Positions 1 through 6,423 of a stretch of DNA of 9,966 nucleotides are shown here, piece by piece. A model generated the notes under the pieces. It was not told the origin of the DNA. It did not search any database and worked only from the letters and a program-made list of their open reading frames with translations. The position numbers and the translations under genes are program-made. Positions within the stretch are counted from its first letter, which is position 1, and the number at the start of each line of letters is the position of its first letter. Origin of the DNA: Thermoplasmata archaeon (GTDB lineage: Bacteria; Actinomycetota; Acidimicrobiia; Acidimicrobiales; Acidimicrobiaceae); the NCBI GenBank assembly GCA_021836665.1, contig JAKBHQ010000221.1, positions 1 to 9,966 on the forward strand, read 5' to 3'.

Positions 1-154
1 AAACTGGTCGGAAACTGATTCGTAGTCGGAAACACGAAATATCACCGTTCAGTGCGCTGAGCGACCTTGCGTTGATCTGTCGAGGCGAACGATAGCTTTG
101 CGCAATTTCTGTCATACAGATACCAGGCTCAGCAGGGCTGATAGTAGTTTGCTT
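1..154. other. Gene-poor left flank of the insertion sequence
   Basis: No convincing gene is visible. The + strand has one short stretch without a stop (about 3-92, then TAG) that could be the tail of a gene starting outside the window. The - strand is also open out of the left edge, from an ATG at 115, but with no good ribosome binding site. Neither reading looks like a known protein. A 5-bp stem with a 3-nt loop (TCTGT-cat-ACAGA, 108-120) is too short to call a terminator. The 9-bp direct repeat at 7-33 is listed separately. Confidence 0.4.
7..33. repeat. Two direct copies of GTCGGAAAC, 18-bp period
   Basis: GTCGGAAAC occurs at 7-15 and again at 25-33. On the - strand this reads TGTTTCCGAC starting at 34, followed by a second GTTTCCGAC. 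Short repeats of this kind, with a terminal TG/CA dinucleotide, are typical of the ends of IS21-family elements, so these bases could be the right end of an element lying mostly outside the window. The repeat is directly seen; the IS21 reading is an inference from only 34 bases. Confidence 0.35.
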
Positions 155-175
155 TAACCCGTAGTTCAGGTACCT
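155..175 (+). repeat. Left terminal inverted repeat of the insertion sequence
   Basis: It begins TAACCCGTAGTTCAGGT and ends ACCT. The reverse complement of 2135-2155 matches it except at one base (A172 here, T in the partner). Its inner end is a perfect 8-bp palindrome, AGGTACCT (168-175). The right flank suggests the true outer base may be one further out (C on that side, T here). Confidence 0.85.
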
Positions 176-287
176 TAACGACCAATAGAGAGTGTTTTAT
201 TATTCTGAGCAGCGAATCTATGTCTGAAATTGCTAAATGTGTAGTCATGTATTGTGGTTTATAGTTTATTTATATGCCAGCTAGTAC

Positions 288-316
288 TTGCCATAGTTAG
301 ATCTATGTGATATAGT
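288..316 (+). promoter_or_regulatory. Sigma-70-type promoter of the transposase, leaderless
   Basis: The -35 box TTGCCA (288-293; 5 of 6 consensus bases) is followed by exactly 17 bp and the -10 box TATAGT (311-316; 5 of 6). Transcription should begin about 6-8 bases after the -10 box, at 322-324. The transposase ATG is at 324-326, with only seven bases between the -10 box and the start codon and no Shine-Dalgarno sequence. The mRNA should thus be leaderless, a translation mode common in actinobacteria. The boxes are seen directly; the start site is inferred. Confidence 0.7.
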
Positions 317-323
317 TGTCGAC

Positions 324-2075
324 ATGTACGTAGCAAAGGTTCCTAATCGGGGCTCACCTCCTGCGATACTGCTCCGTGAGAGCTATCGTGAAGACGGCAA
401 GGTCAAGAACCGTACGCTTTCCAACCTTTCTCACTGGCCCCAAGAAAAAGTCGATGCACTATCGGCTGTACTCAAGGGCCTTCCTCCAAAGCATTCAATC
501 GAGGACAGCTTCTCCATCATCCGCTCTCTCCCACACGGACACGTAGCAGCGGTGCTTGGAATGATAAAGAATCTCGGGCTCGATTCACTGATAGACGTGG
601 TACCTTCTCGTTTTCGAAGGCTTGTTCTTTCGATGATCGTCTCCCAGGTGATCGATCCCGACTCCAAGCTCTCTATCTCAAGAGCCCTTAGATCAGATAC
701 CGCAAGCTCCTCCCTTGGCGAGGTACTCGAACTCGGATCTGTAGATGTCAATGAACTCTATGGAGCAATGGATGAGTTGTTGCTTCGTCAAAAAGACATA
801 GAAGACCAACTCGCCCACAGGCATCTAGAAGCAGCAACACTAGTTCTATACGACGCCTCTGCCGCAGCCTTTGAAGGTAAGACCTGTCCACTTGGCGTAA
901 TTGGACACCCAAAAGATGGAGTACGTGGGAGACTCCAGATCGTCTATGGGTTACTCACCTCACTTGAGGGTGTTCCTATTGCCATAGAGGTCTTCGCCGG
1001 CAATACCGCTGATCCAAAGACCATTCCGTCTCAGATAGAGAAGATAAAGGAGCGCTTTGGTATCACGAGTGTCTGCTTTCTCTGGGCAGGTTCAGTGGGA
1101 GACCGTGGAATGTTGACCAGGGCACGGATTGATACTGATGTCATCCCGGGTCAGCTTGATTATTTAACTGCACTTAGGTCACCGGAGATAAAAGGACTGG
1201 TGGAGCAGGGTGCTATACAACTCTCGCTGTTTGACAAAACAGGCCTATTCGAGATAGACCACCCCGAATATCCCGGTGAGCGCCTGGTGGCCTGCAAGAA
1301 CCCCTTTTTGGCCGCCGAAAGAAAGACAAAGCGTGAGTCGCTTCTAAAAGCGACAGAAGCTGAACTAAAAAAGATAGCATCTGCCACCAAAAGAGAGAAG
1401 AGACCACTGAGGGGCAAAGACCAGATAGCCCTAAAAGTTGGCAAAGTTAAAAACCACTACAAGATGGCCAAGCACTTTGCGATCACAATTACAGATGATT
1501 CCTTCGAATACGAAAGAAAAGAGGAACAGATCGCCAAAGAGAAGGCACTCGATGGGGTATACGTGCTTCGAACCAGCGTGTCTTCGAAATCACTCACGAC
1601 CGAACAGGTCGTCTCCTCTTACAAGTCACTCTCACACGTGGAAAGGGCCTTTAGGGCCTTCAATACCGACCTCGATATAAGGCCGAGAAGGCATAGAACC
1701 GAAGACCGGGTAAGGGCCCATGTATTTCTAAGGATGCTCTCCTACTACGTCAGCTACCACATGGAGCAAAAACTGGCCCCCATGCTTTTCCGAGACGACG
1801 ACAAAGAAGCCGCTTTGAAAAAGCGCACGAGCCCAGTAGCTCCCGCACTGCGCTCAGATGGGGCACTTAGAAAGATTCATACCAAATGCACCGACGATGG
1901 CCAACCGGTACACAGCTTCAAGAGTCTCTTGAGGGACCTTTCCACCATCGTTTCAAACCGTATAAAACCAAACGACGAAGACTTCCCTGACTTTGTCGTA
2001 ATAACAACTCCAACGACACTTCAGAAACAAGCATTCGAACTCTTGGGTGTTTCGCACCGTCTGGGATGCATGTAG
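324..2075 (+). CDS. IS1634-family DDE transposase
   Basis: This 583-residue protein is the transposase that would move the surrounding element by cutting and rejoining its ends. It opens with the family-typical MYVAKVPNRGSPP stretch. Likely catalytic residues are Asp177 (in LYDASAAAFEG), Asp260 (in VGDRGMLT) and Glu440 (in the Y-K-S-L-x-x-VERAF signature, followed by IRPRRHR). The strongly conserved GNTADPKT stretch lies at about 226-233. The ATG at 324 is the only sensible start, because a strong promoter lies immediately upstream and the mRNA appears leaderless. The frame is intact to TAG with a normal C-terminus (AFELLGVSHRL). Two oddities: the residues after Asp177 (ASAAAF) differ from the V-T/S-S-x-Y-F usual in the family, and about four or five extra residues (around WAGS, 254-257) seem to precede the second Asp. 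Activity is therefore uncertain although the gene is full length. Confidence 0.9.
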   Translation: MYVAKVPNRGSPPAILLRESYREDGKVKNRTLSNLSHWPQEKVDALSAVLKGLPPKHSIEDSFSIIRSLPHGHVAAVLGMIKNLGLDSLIDVVPSRFRRLVLSMIVSQVIDPDSKLSISRALRSDTASSSLGEVLELGSVDVNELYGAMDELLLRQKDIEDQLAHRHLEAATLVLYDASAAAFEGKTCPLGVIGHPKDGVRGRLQIVYGLLTSLEGVPIAIEVFAGNTADPKTIPSQIEKIKERFGITSVCFLWAGSVGDRGMLTRARIDTDVIPGQLDYLTALRSPEIKGLVEQGAIQLSLFDKTGLFEIDHPEYPGERLVACKNPFLAAERKTKRESLLKATEAELKKIASATKREKRPLRGKDQIALKVGKVKNHYKMAKHFAITITDDSFEYERKEEQIAKEKALDGVYVLRTSVSSKSLTTEQVVSSYKSLSHVERAFRAFNTDLDIRPRRHRTEDRVRAHVFLRMLSYYVSYHMEQKLAPMLFRDDDKEAALKKRTSPVAPALRSDGALRKIHTKCTDDGQPVHSFKSLLRDLSTIVSNRIKPNDEDFPDFVVITTPTTLQKQAFELLGVSHRLGCM

Positions 2076-2134
2076 TCATAACTTTTCGCTTCGATTACCA
2101 CAAATGCGCTGGTAGGCTGCTTGAGGCTTGAATC

Positions 2135-2155
2135 AGGAACCTGAACTACGGGTTA
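2135..2155 (-). repeat. Right terminal inverted repeat of the insertion sequence
   Basis: This is the reverse complement of 155-175 with a single mismatch. Its inner end also has dyad symmetry (TCAGG-AA-CCTGA, 2133-2144), like the palindrome at the left end. Such inner symmetry could be part of the transposase binding site; that is inference. Confidence 0.85.
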
Positions 2156-2254
2156 GATATCGACCGATTCTGTCAGTAGATCACCTGACTAAACAAGCGA
2201 AGCAATATCTACTCCGATTTTGGGTAATAAAAATAAGTATGGACCGCTGAAAAG
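2156..2254. other. Spacer between the insertion sequence and the operon end
   Basis: No gene or clear terminator is seen. Reading the - strand downstream of the five-cysteine gene, there is a short T-rich run (around 2226-2234) without a convincing hairpin before it. How the long operon transcript ends is therefore not visible here. Confidence 0.4.
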
Positions 2255-2614
2255 CTACTCGCCTTCGGAGCCAAAGTGAGGGGAAAGGTTCTTCATCTCG
2301 TTTTCGAGTAGCTCACTCCAGTTGCCAGAGTGCAGTTGGTAATGAAATTCAATCAAGTCATCGAATCCAATAGGCGCACCGGTGTGTTGCTCATAGAGCT
2401 CCTCGGGAAGCGACCAAAAGGAGACCGCTACCCCAGTGCTTACGAGTAGCTCAACCACTTGCTTGTCTGTCTGCTTTGATACGAGTAACTCACAAGCGGG
2501 GCACTTAAAACCGTAAGAAGCTTCGCCAGTGGTAGAACAGACCATGACCTTGAGCAGCCTCGGAGAAAACTCCACGTCGCCACAGGTAGGACAGGTCGCC
2601 CTAATTATTGGCAT
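2255..2614 (-). CDS. Small five-cysteine, zinc-ribbon-like protein (CpXC-like)
   Basis: This protein of 119 residues has two Cys-Pro-X-Cys knuckles, CPTCG (Cys8, Cys11) and CPAC (Cys38, Cys41), with a fifth cysteine at 26. The spacing suggests that a zinc ion is bound by the first 45 residues. The remainder is acidic, with a W-x-LPEELYE segment (67-74) and a GAPIGFDDLIEFH segment (79-91). No signal peptide or membrane segment is visible, so it should be cytoplasmic. Similar small proteins of unknown role occur in many actinobacteria, to my recollection; the CpXC domain (function unknown) is the nearest named family, but the match is by motif only. The ATG at 2614 is well supported by GGGAG five bases upstream. 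It follows lepB after 109 bp, so it may be the operon tail or have its own promoter, which I could not find. Confidence 0.75.
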   Translation of the reverse strand: MPIIRATCPTCGDVEFSPRLLKVMVCSTTGEASYGFKCPACELLVSKQTDKQVVELLVSTGVAVSFWSLPEELYEQHTGAPIGFDDLIEFHYQLHSGNWSELLENEMKNLSPHFGSEGE

Positions 2615-2723
2615 TGCGACTCCCTTCGCTTTGCATCATCCTAAATCCACTAACTGTATCGGCATAATCGACGATTTTTTTAGGGATTTCTCCAAACAGC
2701 CCACATGTCCATCATGGGTGTCT
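2615..2723. other. 109-bp gap between lepB and the five-cysteine gene
   Basis: The gap contains a run of seven T on the + strand (about 2674-2680; A on the coding strand) and the GGGAG ribosome binding site at 2620-2624. No good -35/-10 pair and no factor-independent terminator for the - strand were found. The imperfect CCCACATG/CATGGGTG symmetry near 2700-2720 is too weak to call. Confidence 0.4.
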
Positions 2724-3437
2724 CTACCAGTAGAGGTGGAACTGGGAAAGTGGGTAGAAAATAAGCTCCACCCTTCCCACTATGAGCTTCTCAGAAATCG
2801 GGCCGAATACTCGGGAGTCCTTAGAGTTGCCACGATTGTCACCCATTACAAATACTTCTCCTGCCGGAATAGTTTGAGGTGTGATACCGAAAGTCTTGGT
2901 ATCGGGCGGAAGCCACGGTTCGGGCAACTTCTTCCCATTTATGTAAACCGATCCTCCAGAGGAAGAAATCCTCTCCCCTGGTAACCCGATAACCCTCTTC
3001 ACGAGGTCCTTAATGCCCGGATCGCCGGTATCTGCGGGCGGCGTCCGAAAAACGATCATATCGCCACGATTTACCTTGTGGAGGTCGTAGCTCAGCTTAT
3101 CAACGAGAATCCGATCGCCGATCTGAAGGGTGGGAAGCATAGACCCGGAAGGAATGAAAAAGGCCTGAAATACAAATGTCCGAACTCCGAGGGCCACGAC
3201 GGCTGCAACGATAACGAGAGCCGTCCACTCCTTAATGACTCGCGTACGGTTCGACTTTCTTGTCGCCCGGTGAGTGCGAACTCCGGGAGTATTCGTAGAC
3301 CCGTCTCCAAGTAACCGATCCCTGGTTACCGATTCGTTGGCGGCTTCTTCTCCAACTAACGGCTGAAGAATATCCGCTGGATTCGAATCTGCGGGATTCT
3401 GTTCCTCTGGGGATGAGCTTTCTGGTGGTTGATTCAA
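2724..3437 (-). CDS. lepB: Type I signal peptidase
   Basis: This enzyme of 237 residues removes signal peptides from proteins exported by the Sec or Tat routes. It is anchored in the cytoplasmic membrane with its catalytic domain outside. Residues 1-70 form a hydrophilic Pro/Ser/Glu-rich tail, probably disordered and cytoplasmic. One membrane segment follows (about 71-95). Box B PSGSMLPTL contains the nucleophile Ser99, VKRVIGLPGE contains the general base Lys147, and MGDNRGNSKDSR (198-209) is box E, so all catalytic parts are present. The start is TTG at 3437, with AGGAG about five bases upstream overlapping the pafA stop codon; no in-frame ATG precedes the membrane segment. The 8-bp gap from pafA implies co-transcription and probably translational coupling. 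That neighbourhood is unusual, because in mycobacteria lepB lies elsewhere, near ribosomal genes. Confidence 0.93.
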   Translation of the reverse strand: MNQPPESSSPEEQNPADSNPADILQPLVGEEAANESVTRDRLLGDGSTNTPGVRTHRATRKSNRTRVIKEWTALVIVAAVVALGVRTFVFQAFFIPSGSMLPTLQIGDRILVDKLSYDLHKVNRGDMIVFRTPPADTGDPGIKDLVKRVIGLPGERISSSGGSVYINGKKLPEPWLPPDTKTFGITPQTIPAGEVFVMGDNRGNSKDSRVFGPISEKLIVGRVELIFYPLSQFHLYW

Positions 3438-3445
3438 AACATCTC

Positions 3446-4831
3446 CTACAGGCTTTCAATTAGCCTGTCTACTCTTTCGTCTTCGCTCTTGAAGGGGTCT
3501 TTTAGCATTACCGTCCGTTGGGCCTGATCGTTAAGCTTCAGATGAACCCAATCAACGGTAAAGTCGCGCCTCTTATCCTTTGCTTGCCGTATAAATTCTC
3601 CCCGAAGTTTGGCTCGGGTGGTCTCGGGGGCAAACTCCGTCGCCTTATCTATCGAATCATCATCGGTCACGCGCTCACAAAGGCCAGCCCTCTGAAGTCG
3701 ATAAAAAATACCCCGCTCCCTAGAAATATCATGGTACTGGAGATCTAAAAGAGCTACCTGAGGATGTGCTAGTGAAACTGAATTTTTGACCCTGTAGGAA
3801 TCGATGAGATTCTGTTTGATGACCCAATCGACCTTCGTCGATAGTTTGCCTGGATCGCTCGCTAGGCCCTCCACGCACTCCGTCCACATCGAAAGGGCAT
3901 TCATCTCTTCGGGTGGAAGACCTTGCGACTCTGAATAGCGAATAGCCCTTTCAAGGTATTCGCTCTGAATCTCGAGGGCGCTCAGTTCCCTGCCATTGGC
4001 CAACCTCACCCTTCTCGAGCAAGTAGTATCGTGGGAGATTTCCCGTATGGCCCTAATCGGATTCTCCAATGTCAGGTCCCTAAGGACAACCGACGGGTCC
4101 TCGAGCATACGGAGCATGATCGCAGCGGCACCGATCTTCAAAAACGTGGTGTACTCGCTCATGTTCGAATCCCCGACGATTACATGTAGTCTCCGAAAAC
4201 GCTCTGCGTCGGCATGGGGCTCGTCACGGGTATTTATGATCGGTCTCGACCTGGTGGTCGCAGATGAGACGCTCTCCCATATGTGCTCGGCCCTCTGAGA
4301 GATACAGAAAATCGGGCCCCTCGCCGTGACAAGTACCTTCCCGGCGCCTGCATATATCTGGCGGGATACAAAAAAAGGAATCAGAACTTCGGCGAACCTG
4401 GCAAACTCATCTCCCCTTGTAGTGAGGTAGTTCTCATGGCAACCATAGGAGTTTCCAGCCGAATCAGTGTTATTTTTGAAGAGGTAAATAGTGCCCCTAA
4501 TCCCCTCTTCCCTCATCCTCGCTTCCGCAGAATCAACCAGTGAAGCTAGGATCCTCTCGCCGGCCTTGTCATGTGTGACAAGGTCAACTACTTTGTCGCA
4601 CTCCGGAGTGGCGTATTCAGGATGCGAACCAACGTCGAGGTAAAGACGCGCACCGTTCTCAAGGAACACATTCGACGACCTACCCCAGGAGACAACCTTG
4701 CGAAAAAGATACCTGGCTACTTCGTCTGGCGAAAGCCGCCTCTGGCCCCTCAGAGTGCACGTAACTCCGTACTCGTTCTCTAACCCGAAAATCCTTCTAT
4801 CCGGAGGCTGTACCTCGGAGATGTCGCTCAC
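3446..4831 (-). CDS. pafA: Pup--protein ligase PafA
   Basis: PafA uses ATP to phosphorylate the C-terminal glutamate of Pup and then joins it to a lysine side chain of a target protein, marking it for the proteasome. The protein has 461 residues (about 452 in Mycobacterium tuberculosis) and belongs to the glutamine synthetase-like carboxylate-amine ligase fold. Visible signatures are [10 protein letters not shown] with metal-binding Glu18, the [14 protein letters not shown] stretch, [13 protein letters not shown] with the catalytic Asp66, [17 protein letters not shown] (about 119-135), and NTRDEPHAD (200-208) followed by [20 protein letters not shown]. It lacks the extra loop seen in Dop, which separates the two paralogues. 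It begins with GTG 8 bp after the prcA stop, with a weak purine-rich GGGA upstream, so translation may depend on coupling to prcA. Confidence 0.96.
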   Translation of the reverse strand: MSDISEVQPPDRRIFGLENEYGVTCTLRGQRRLSPDEVARYLFRKVVSWGRSSNVFLENGARLYLDVGSHPEYATPECDKVVDLVTHDKAGERILASLVDSAEARMREEGIRGTIYLFKNNTDSAGNSYGCHENYLTTRGDEFARFAEVLIPFFVSRQIYAGAGKVLVTARGPIFCISQRAEHIWESVSSATTRSRPIINTRDEPHADAERFRRLHVIVGDSNMSEYTTFLKIGAAAIMLRMLEDPSVVLRDLTLENPIRAIREISHDTTCSRRVRLANGRELSALEIQSEYLERAIRYSESQGLPPEEMNALSMWTECVEGLASDPGKLSTKVDWVIKQNLIDSYRVKNSVSLAHPQVALLDLQYHDISRERGIFYRLQRAGLCERVTDDDSIDKATEFAPETTRAKLRGEFIRQAKDKRRDFTVDWVHLKLNDQAQRTVMLKDPFKSEDERVDRLIESL

Positions 4832-4839
4832 AGAGTTCC

Positions 4840-5517
4840 CTATGCCAGGAGTTCATCAAGTTGAGTTTGACCGAGTCGTGAAAATGCCCGCCTTCCATTG
4901 GATTCTGATAGCACCGCGGCTTCAAGTTCCGAGACTGGTATCTTCCGCTCTGGTCCCGCTAGCGCAGCGACACTAGCCCTCAAAGCTTCCTTCAGACTCC
5001 AATCCTTTTTAAAAGTCGACGAAAATCTTTCTGAAATCGTCTCCGAATCACCACCAATGACTGAAAAATTGCTCTCATCCATGACCGTACCGTCGTATAA
5101 GATATGGTAGAGGCCACCAACCTGGGTCAAAGGTGCCAGCTCAGCAACGAGAATTTCCACCTCCATAGGCTTCATCTCGTGAGTAAAGACTTGGCCCAAA
5201 TACTGTGCGTAGATGTTGGCAAGACTCCTTGCGTCGACATCATCCCTAGAGTACGCGTACCCCTTTGTATCGGCGTGCCTCACCCCGGCTACTCGGAGTT
5301 GATCAAACTCATTGTACTTGCCCACACCAGCAAAGGCAATTCGATCGTAAATCTCAGATATCTTGTGGAGGGACTTTGATGGGTTTTCAGCACAAAGCAG
5401 CACTCCCCCCTGGTATACGGTACCTATTAGGGCCCTCCCACGGGCGATACCCTTTCGGGCATAATCCGCCCTATCCTTCATCACTTGCTCAGGGGCAACA
5501 TAAAACGGCATCGTCAC
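4840..5517 (-). CDS. prcA: 20S proteasome alpha subunit PrcA
   Basis: Seven copies form each outer ring of the 20S core and control substrate entry. The subunit has 225 residues, slightly shorter than the mycobacterial one (248), mainly because the acidic C-terminal tail is missing; it ends DELLA. Family features include the N-terminal gate segment [11 protein letters not shown], the [11 protein letters not shown] helix, the [18 protein letters not shown] segment (43-60), KYNEFDQLR and [16 protein letters not shown]. The GTG start at 5517 aligns position by position with the M. tuberculosis N-terminus and puts Lys52, the residue I recall as contacting the ATPase tail, at the same number. An ATG two codons later is the alternative. 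The GTG overlaps the prcB stop (GTGA), so the two subunits are probably translationally coupled, which suits their equal numbers in the particle. Confidence 0.96.
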   Translation of the reverse strand: MTMPFYVAPEQVMKDRADYARKGIARGRALIGTVYQGGVLLCAENPSKSLHKISEIYDRIAFAGVGKYNEFDQLRVAGVRHADTKGYAYSRDDVDARSLANIYAQYLGQVFTHEMKPMEVEILVAELAPLTQVGGLYHILYDGTVMDESNFSVIGGDSETISERFSSTFKKDWSLKEALRASVAALAGPERKIPVSELEAAVLSESNGRRAFSRLGQTQLDELLA

Positions 5518-6344
5518 TGCGCAACGCCCCTATCGGCCTTCTCCGCAAGCACTTGCTGTGTCAATTCTGCGATCTCCTCATCGGTAACACGTTTAAAGCC
5601 CGGCTCAGAAACCGTAGCGATCACCGGATATATGCCTCGCACCGGATCTGGTCCTCCGGTAGCTGAATCCTCTTCAGAAGCCTCCAAAAGCGCTGAGATG
5701 AGCAACTTAACCGCAGAAGCTTCATCTAGCTGATCTCGGTATCCTAACTTGATGGTGGCCTTTGCGTCCCGACCTCCCGAACCGGTGGCATGATAATCAA
5801 CTTCTTCGTAGCGGCCACCAGTAATGTCGTAGGTAAAAATCCGACCCTTGCGCCTTAGGATGTCCCACCCAGCGAAAAGCGGAACGACCGCCAATCCCTG
5901 CATGGCCATCGGGAGATTTGCCCTAATCATCTGTGAGAGCTGGTTTGCCTTGCCTTCCAAGGACAGTACCGAACCCTCTACTTTCTCATAGTGCTCAAGT
6001 TGCACTTGAAAGAGTTTCACCATCTCGACGGCCGGGCCAGCGGCACCTGCAATCGCTACCGCCGAATGCCTGTCGGCGGCAAAAACTTTCTCAATCCTCC
6101 GATGAGCGATAAAGTTACCTTCCGTCGCCCTGCGGTCGCCCGCCATAATCACGCCATCAGCGTACCTAACGGCCGCTATGGTCGTTCCGTGGGGTACGGA
6201 GATTAGAGACCCAGAGTTATAACTCACTGTTTCAGGACCGGAAATTAGTCGAGGGAGGGCTGACTTTTCTGGCAGTATTCGCGAAATAACCTCAACAAAA
6301 CTCGGACCCGGATCATCCGAGGGCGAGAACATAGGCAGGCTCAA
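5514..6344 (-). CDS. prcB: 20S proteasome beta subunit PrcB (catalytic)
   Basis: PrcB forms the inner rings and carries the protease active site, an N-terminal threonine exposed by self-cleavage of a propeptide. Of 276 residues, about 53 form the propeptide, and the mature enzyme should start at Thr54 in PHG-TTIAAVRY. Counting from that Thr1, the catalytic partners are in place: Asp17 (residue 70, AGDRRATEGN) and Lys33 (residue 86, RRIEKVF). The GSGG segment and the family motif DSATGGPDPVRGIYP are also present. The start is uncertain. TTG at 6344 is the longest possibility, because an in-frame stop lies at 6363-6365; its ribosome binding site is a GGAAG-type sequence about 11 bases upstream. 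The ATG at 6332 has no clear site. Either choice changes only the propeptide. The gene is separated from pup by 79 bp and overlaps prcA by 4 bp. Confidence 0.95.
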   Translation of the reverse strand: MSLPMFSPSDDPGPSFVEVISRILPEKSALPRLISGPETVSYNSGSLISVPHGTTIAAVRYADGVIMAGDRRATEGNFIAHRRIEKVFAADRHSAVAIAGAAGPAVEMVKLFQVQLEHYEKVEGSVLSLEGKANQLSQMIRANLPMAMQGLAVVPLFAGWDILRRKGRIFTYDITGGRYEEVDYHATGSGGRDAKATIKLGYRDQLDEASAVKLLISALLEASEEDSATGGPDPVRGIYPVIATVSEPGFKRVTDEEIAELTQQVLAEKADRGVAQ

Positions 6345-6423
6345 GGTCTCTTCATCTTCCTTTCAATTCAAACTAGTTCGATTCAATTCGGCAAAAATGG
6401 CATCACGTCGCAATCAAAGAGTC
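6345..6423 (-). promoter_or_regulatory. pup-prcB gap with paired direct repeats
   Basis: This is the longest gap between arc and lepB. TTCAATTC occurs at 6362-6369 and 6382-6389, an exact 20-bp period (about two helical turns), with a perfect 8-bp palindrome AACTAGTT (6371-6378) between them. Such an arrangement can be a regulator binding site placed just ahead of the core-particle genes. I could not find a convincing -35/-10 pair, so an internal promoter is only a possibility. The repeats are seen directly; the regulatory role is inferred. Confidence 0.35.

Larger units (their letters stand above)
155..2155 (+). mobile_element. Complete IS1634-type (IS4 superfamily) insertion sequence, 2001 bp
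   Basis: The element is bounded by 21-bp inverted repeats matching at 20 positions and contains one full-length DDE transposase on the + strand. A length of about 2.0 kb fits the upper range of the IS1634 family. Flanking bases do not form a target-site duplication: the left flank ends in TTTGCTT and the right flank begins with GATATCG. The insertion may therefore be old, or its ends may have been rearranged. The left non-coding part (176-323) is AT-rich and ends in a strong promoter. The right non-coding part (2076-2134) shows no clear terminator. The element lies about 100 bp beyond the end of the five-cysteine gene and points towards it, so it does not break a recognisable gene. Confidence 0.85.

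Noticed and set aside
1..115. Open - strand frame from an ATG at 115 running off the left edge
   Set aside because: It has no good ribosome binding site, its translation is Arg/Ser-rich and unlike any family I know, and part of it is just the 9-bp repeat read in frame.
2085..2205. TTCGCTT (2085) and AAGCGAA (about 2197) as alternative element ends
   Set aside because: The match is only seven bases, and both copies are on the right-hand side of the element; the 21-bp pair at 155 and 2135 is far stronger.
2700..2720. Imperfect CCCACATG/CATGGGTG symmetry after lepB as a terminator
   Set aside because: The stem is not continuous, and no T run follows on the - strand.
2529..2984. 151-codon + strand open frame across lepB and the five-cysteine gene
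   Set aside because: It overlaps two well-supported - strand genes and the gap between them, and its translation has no recognisable motif; it is a shadow frame.
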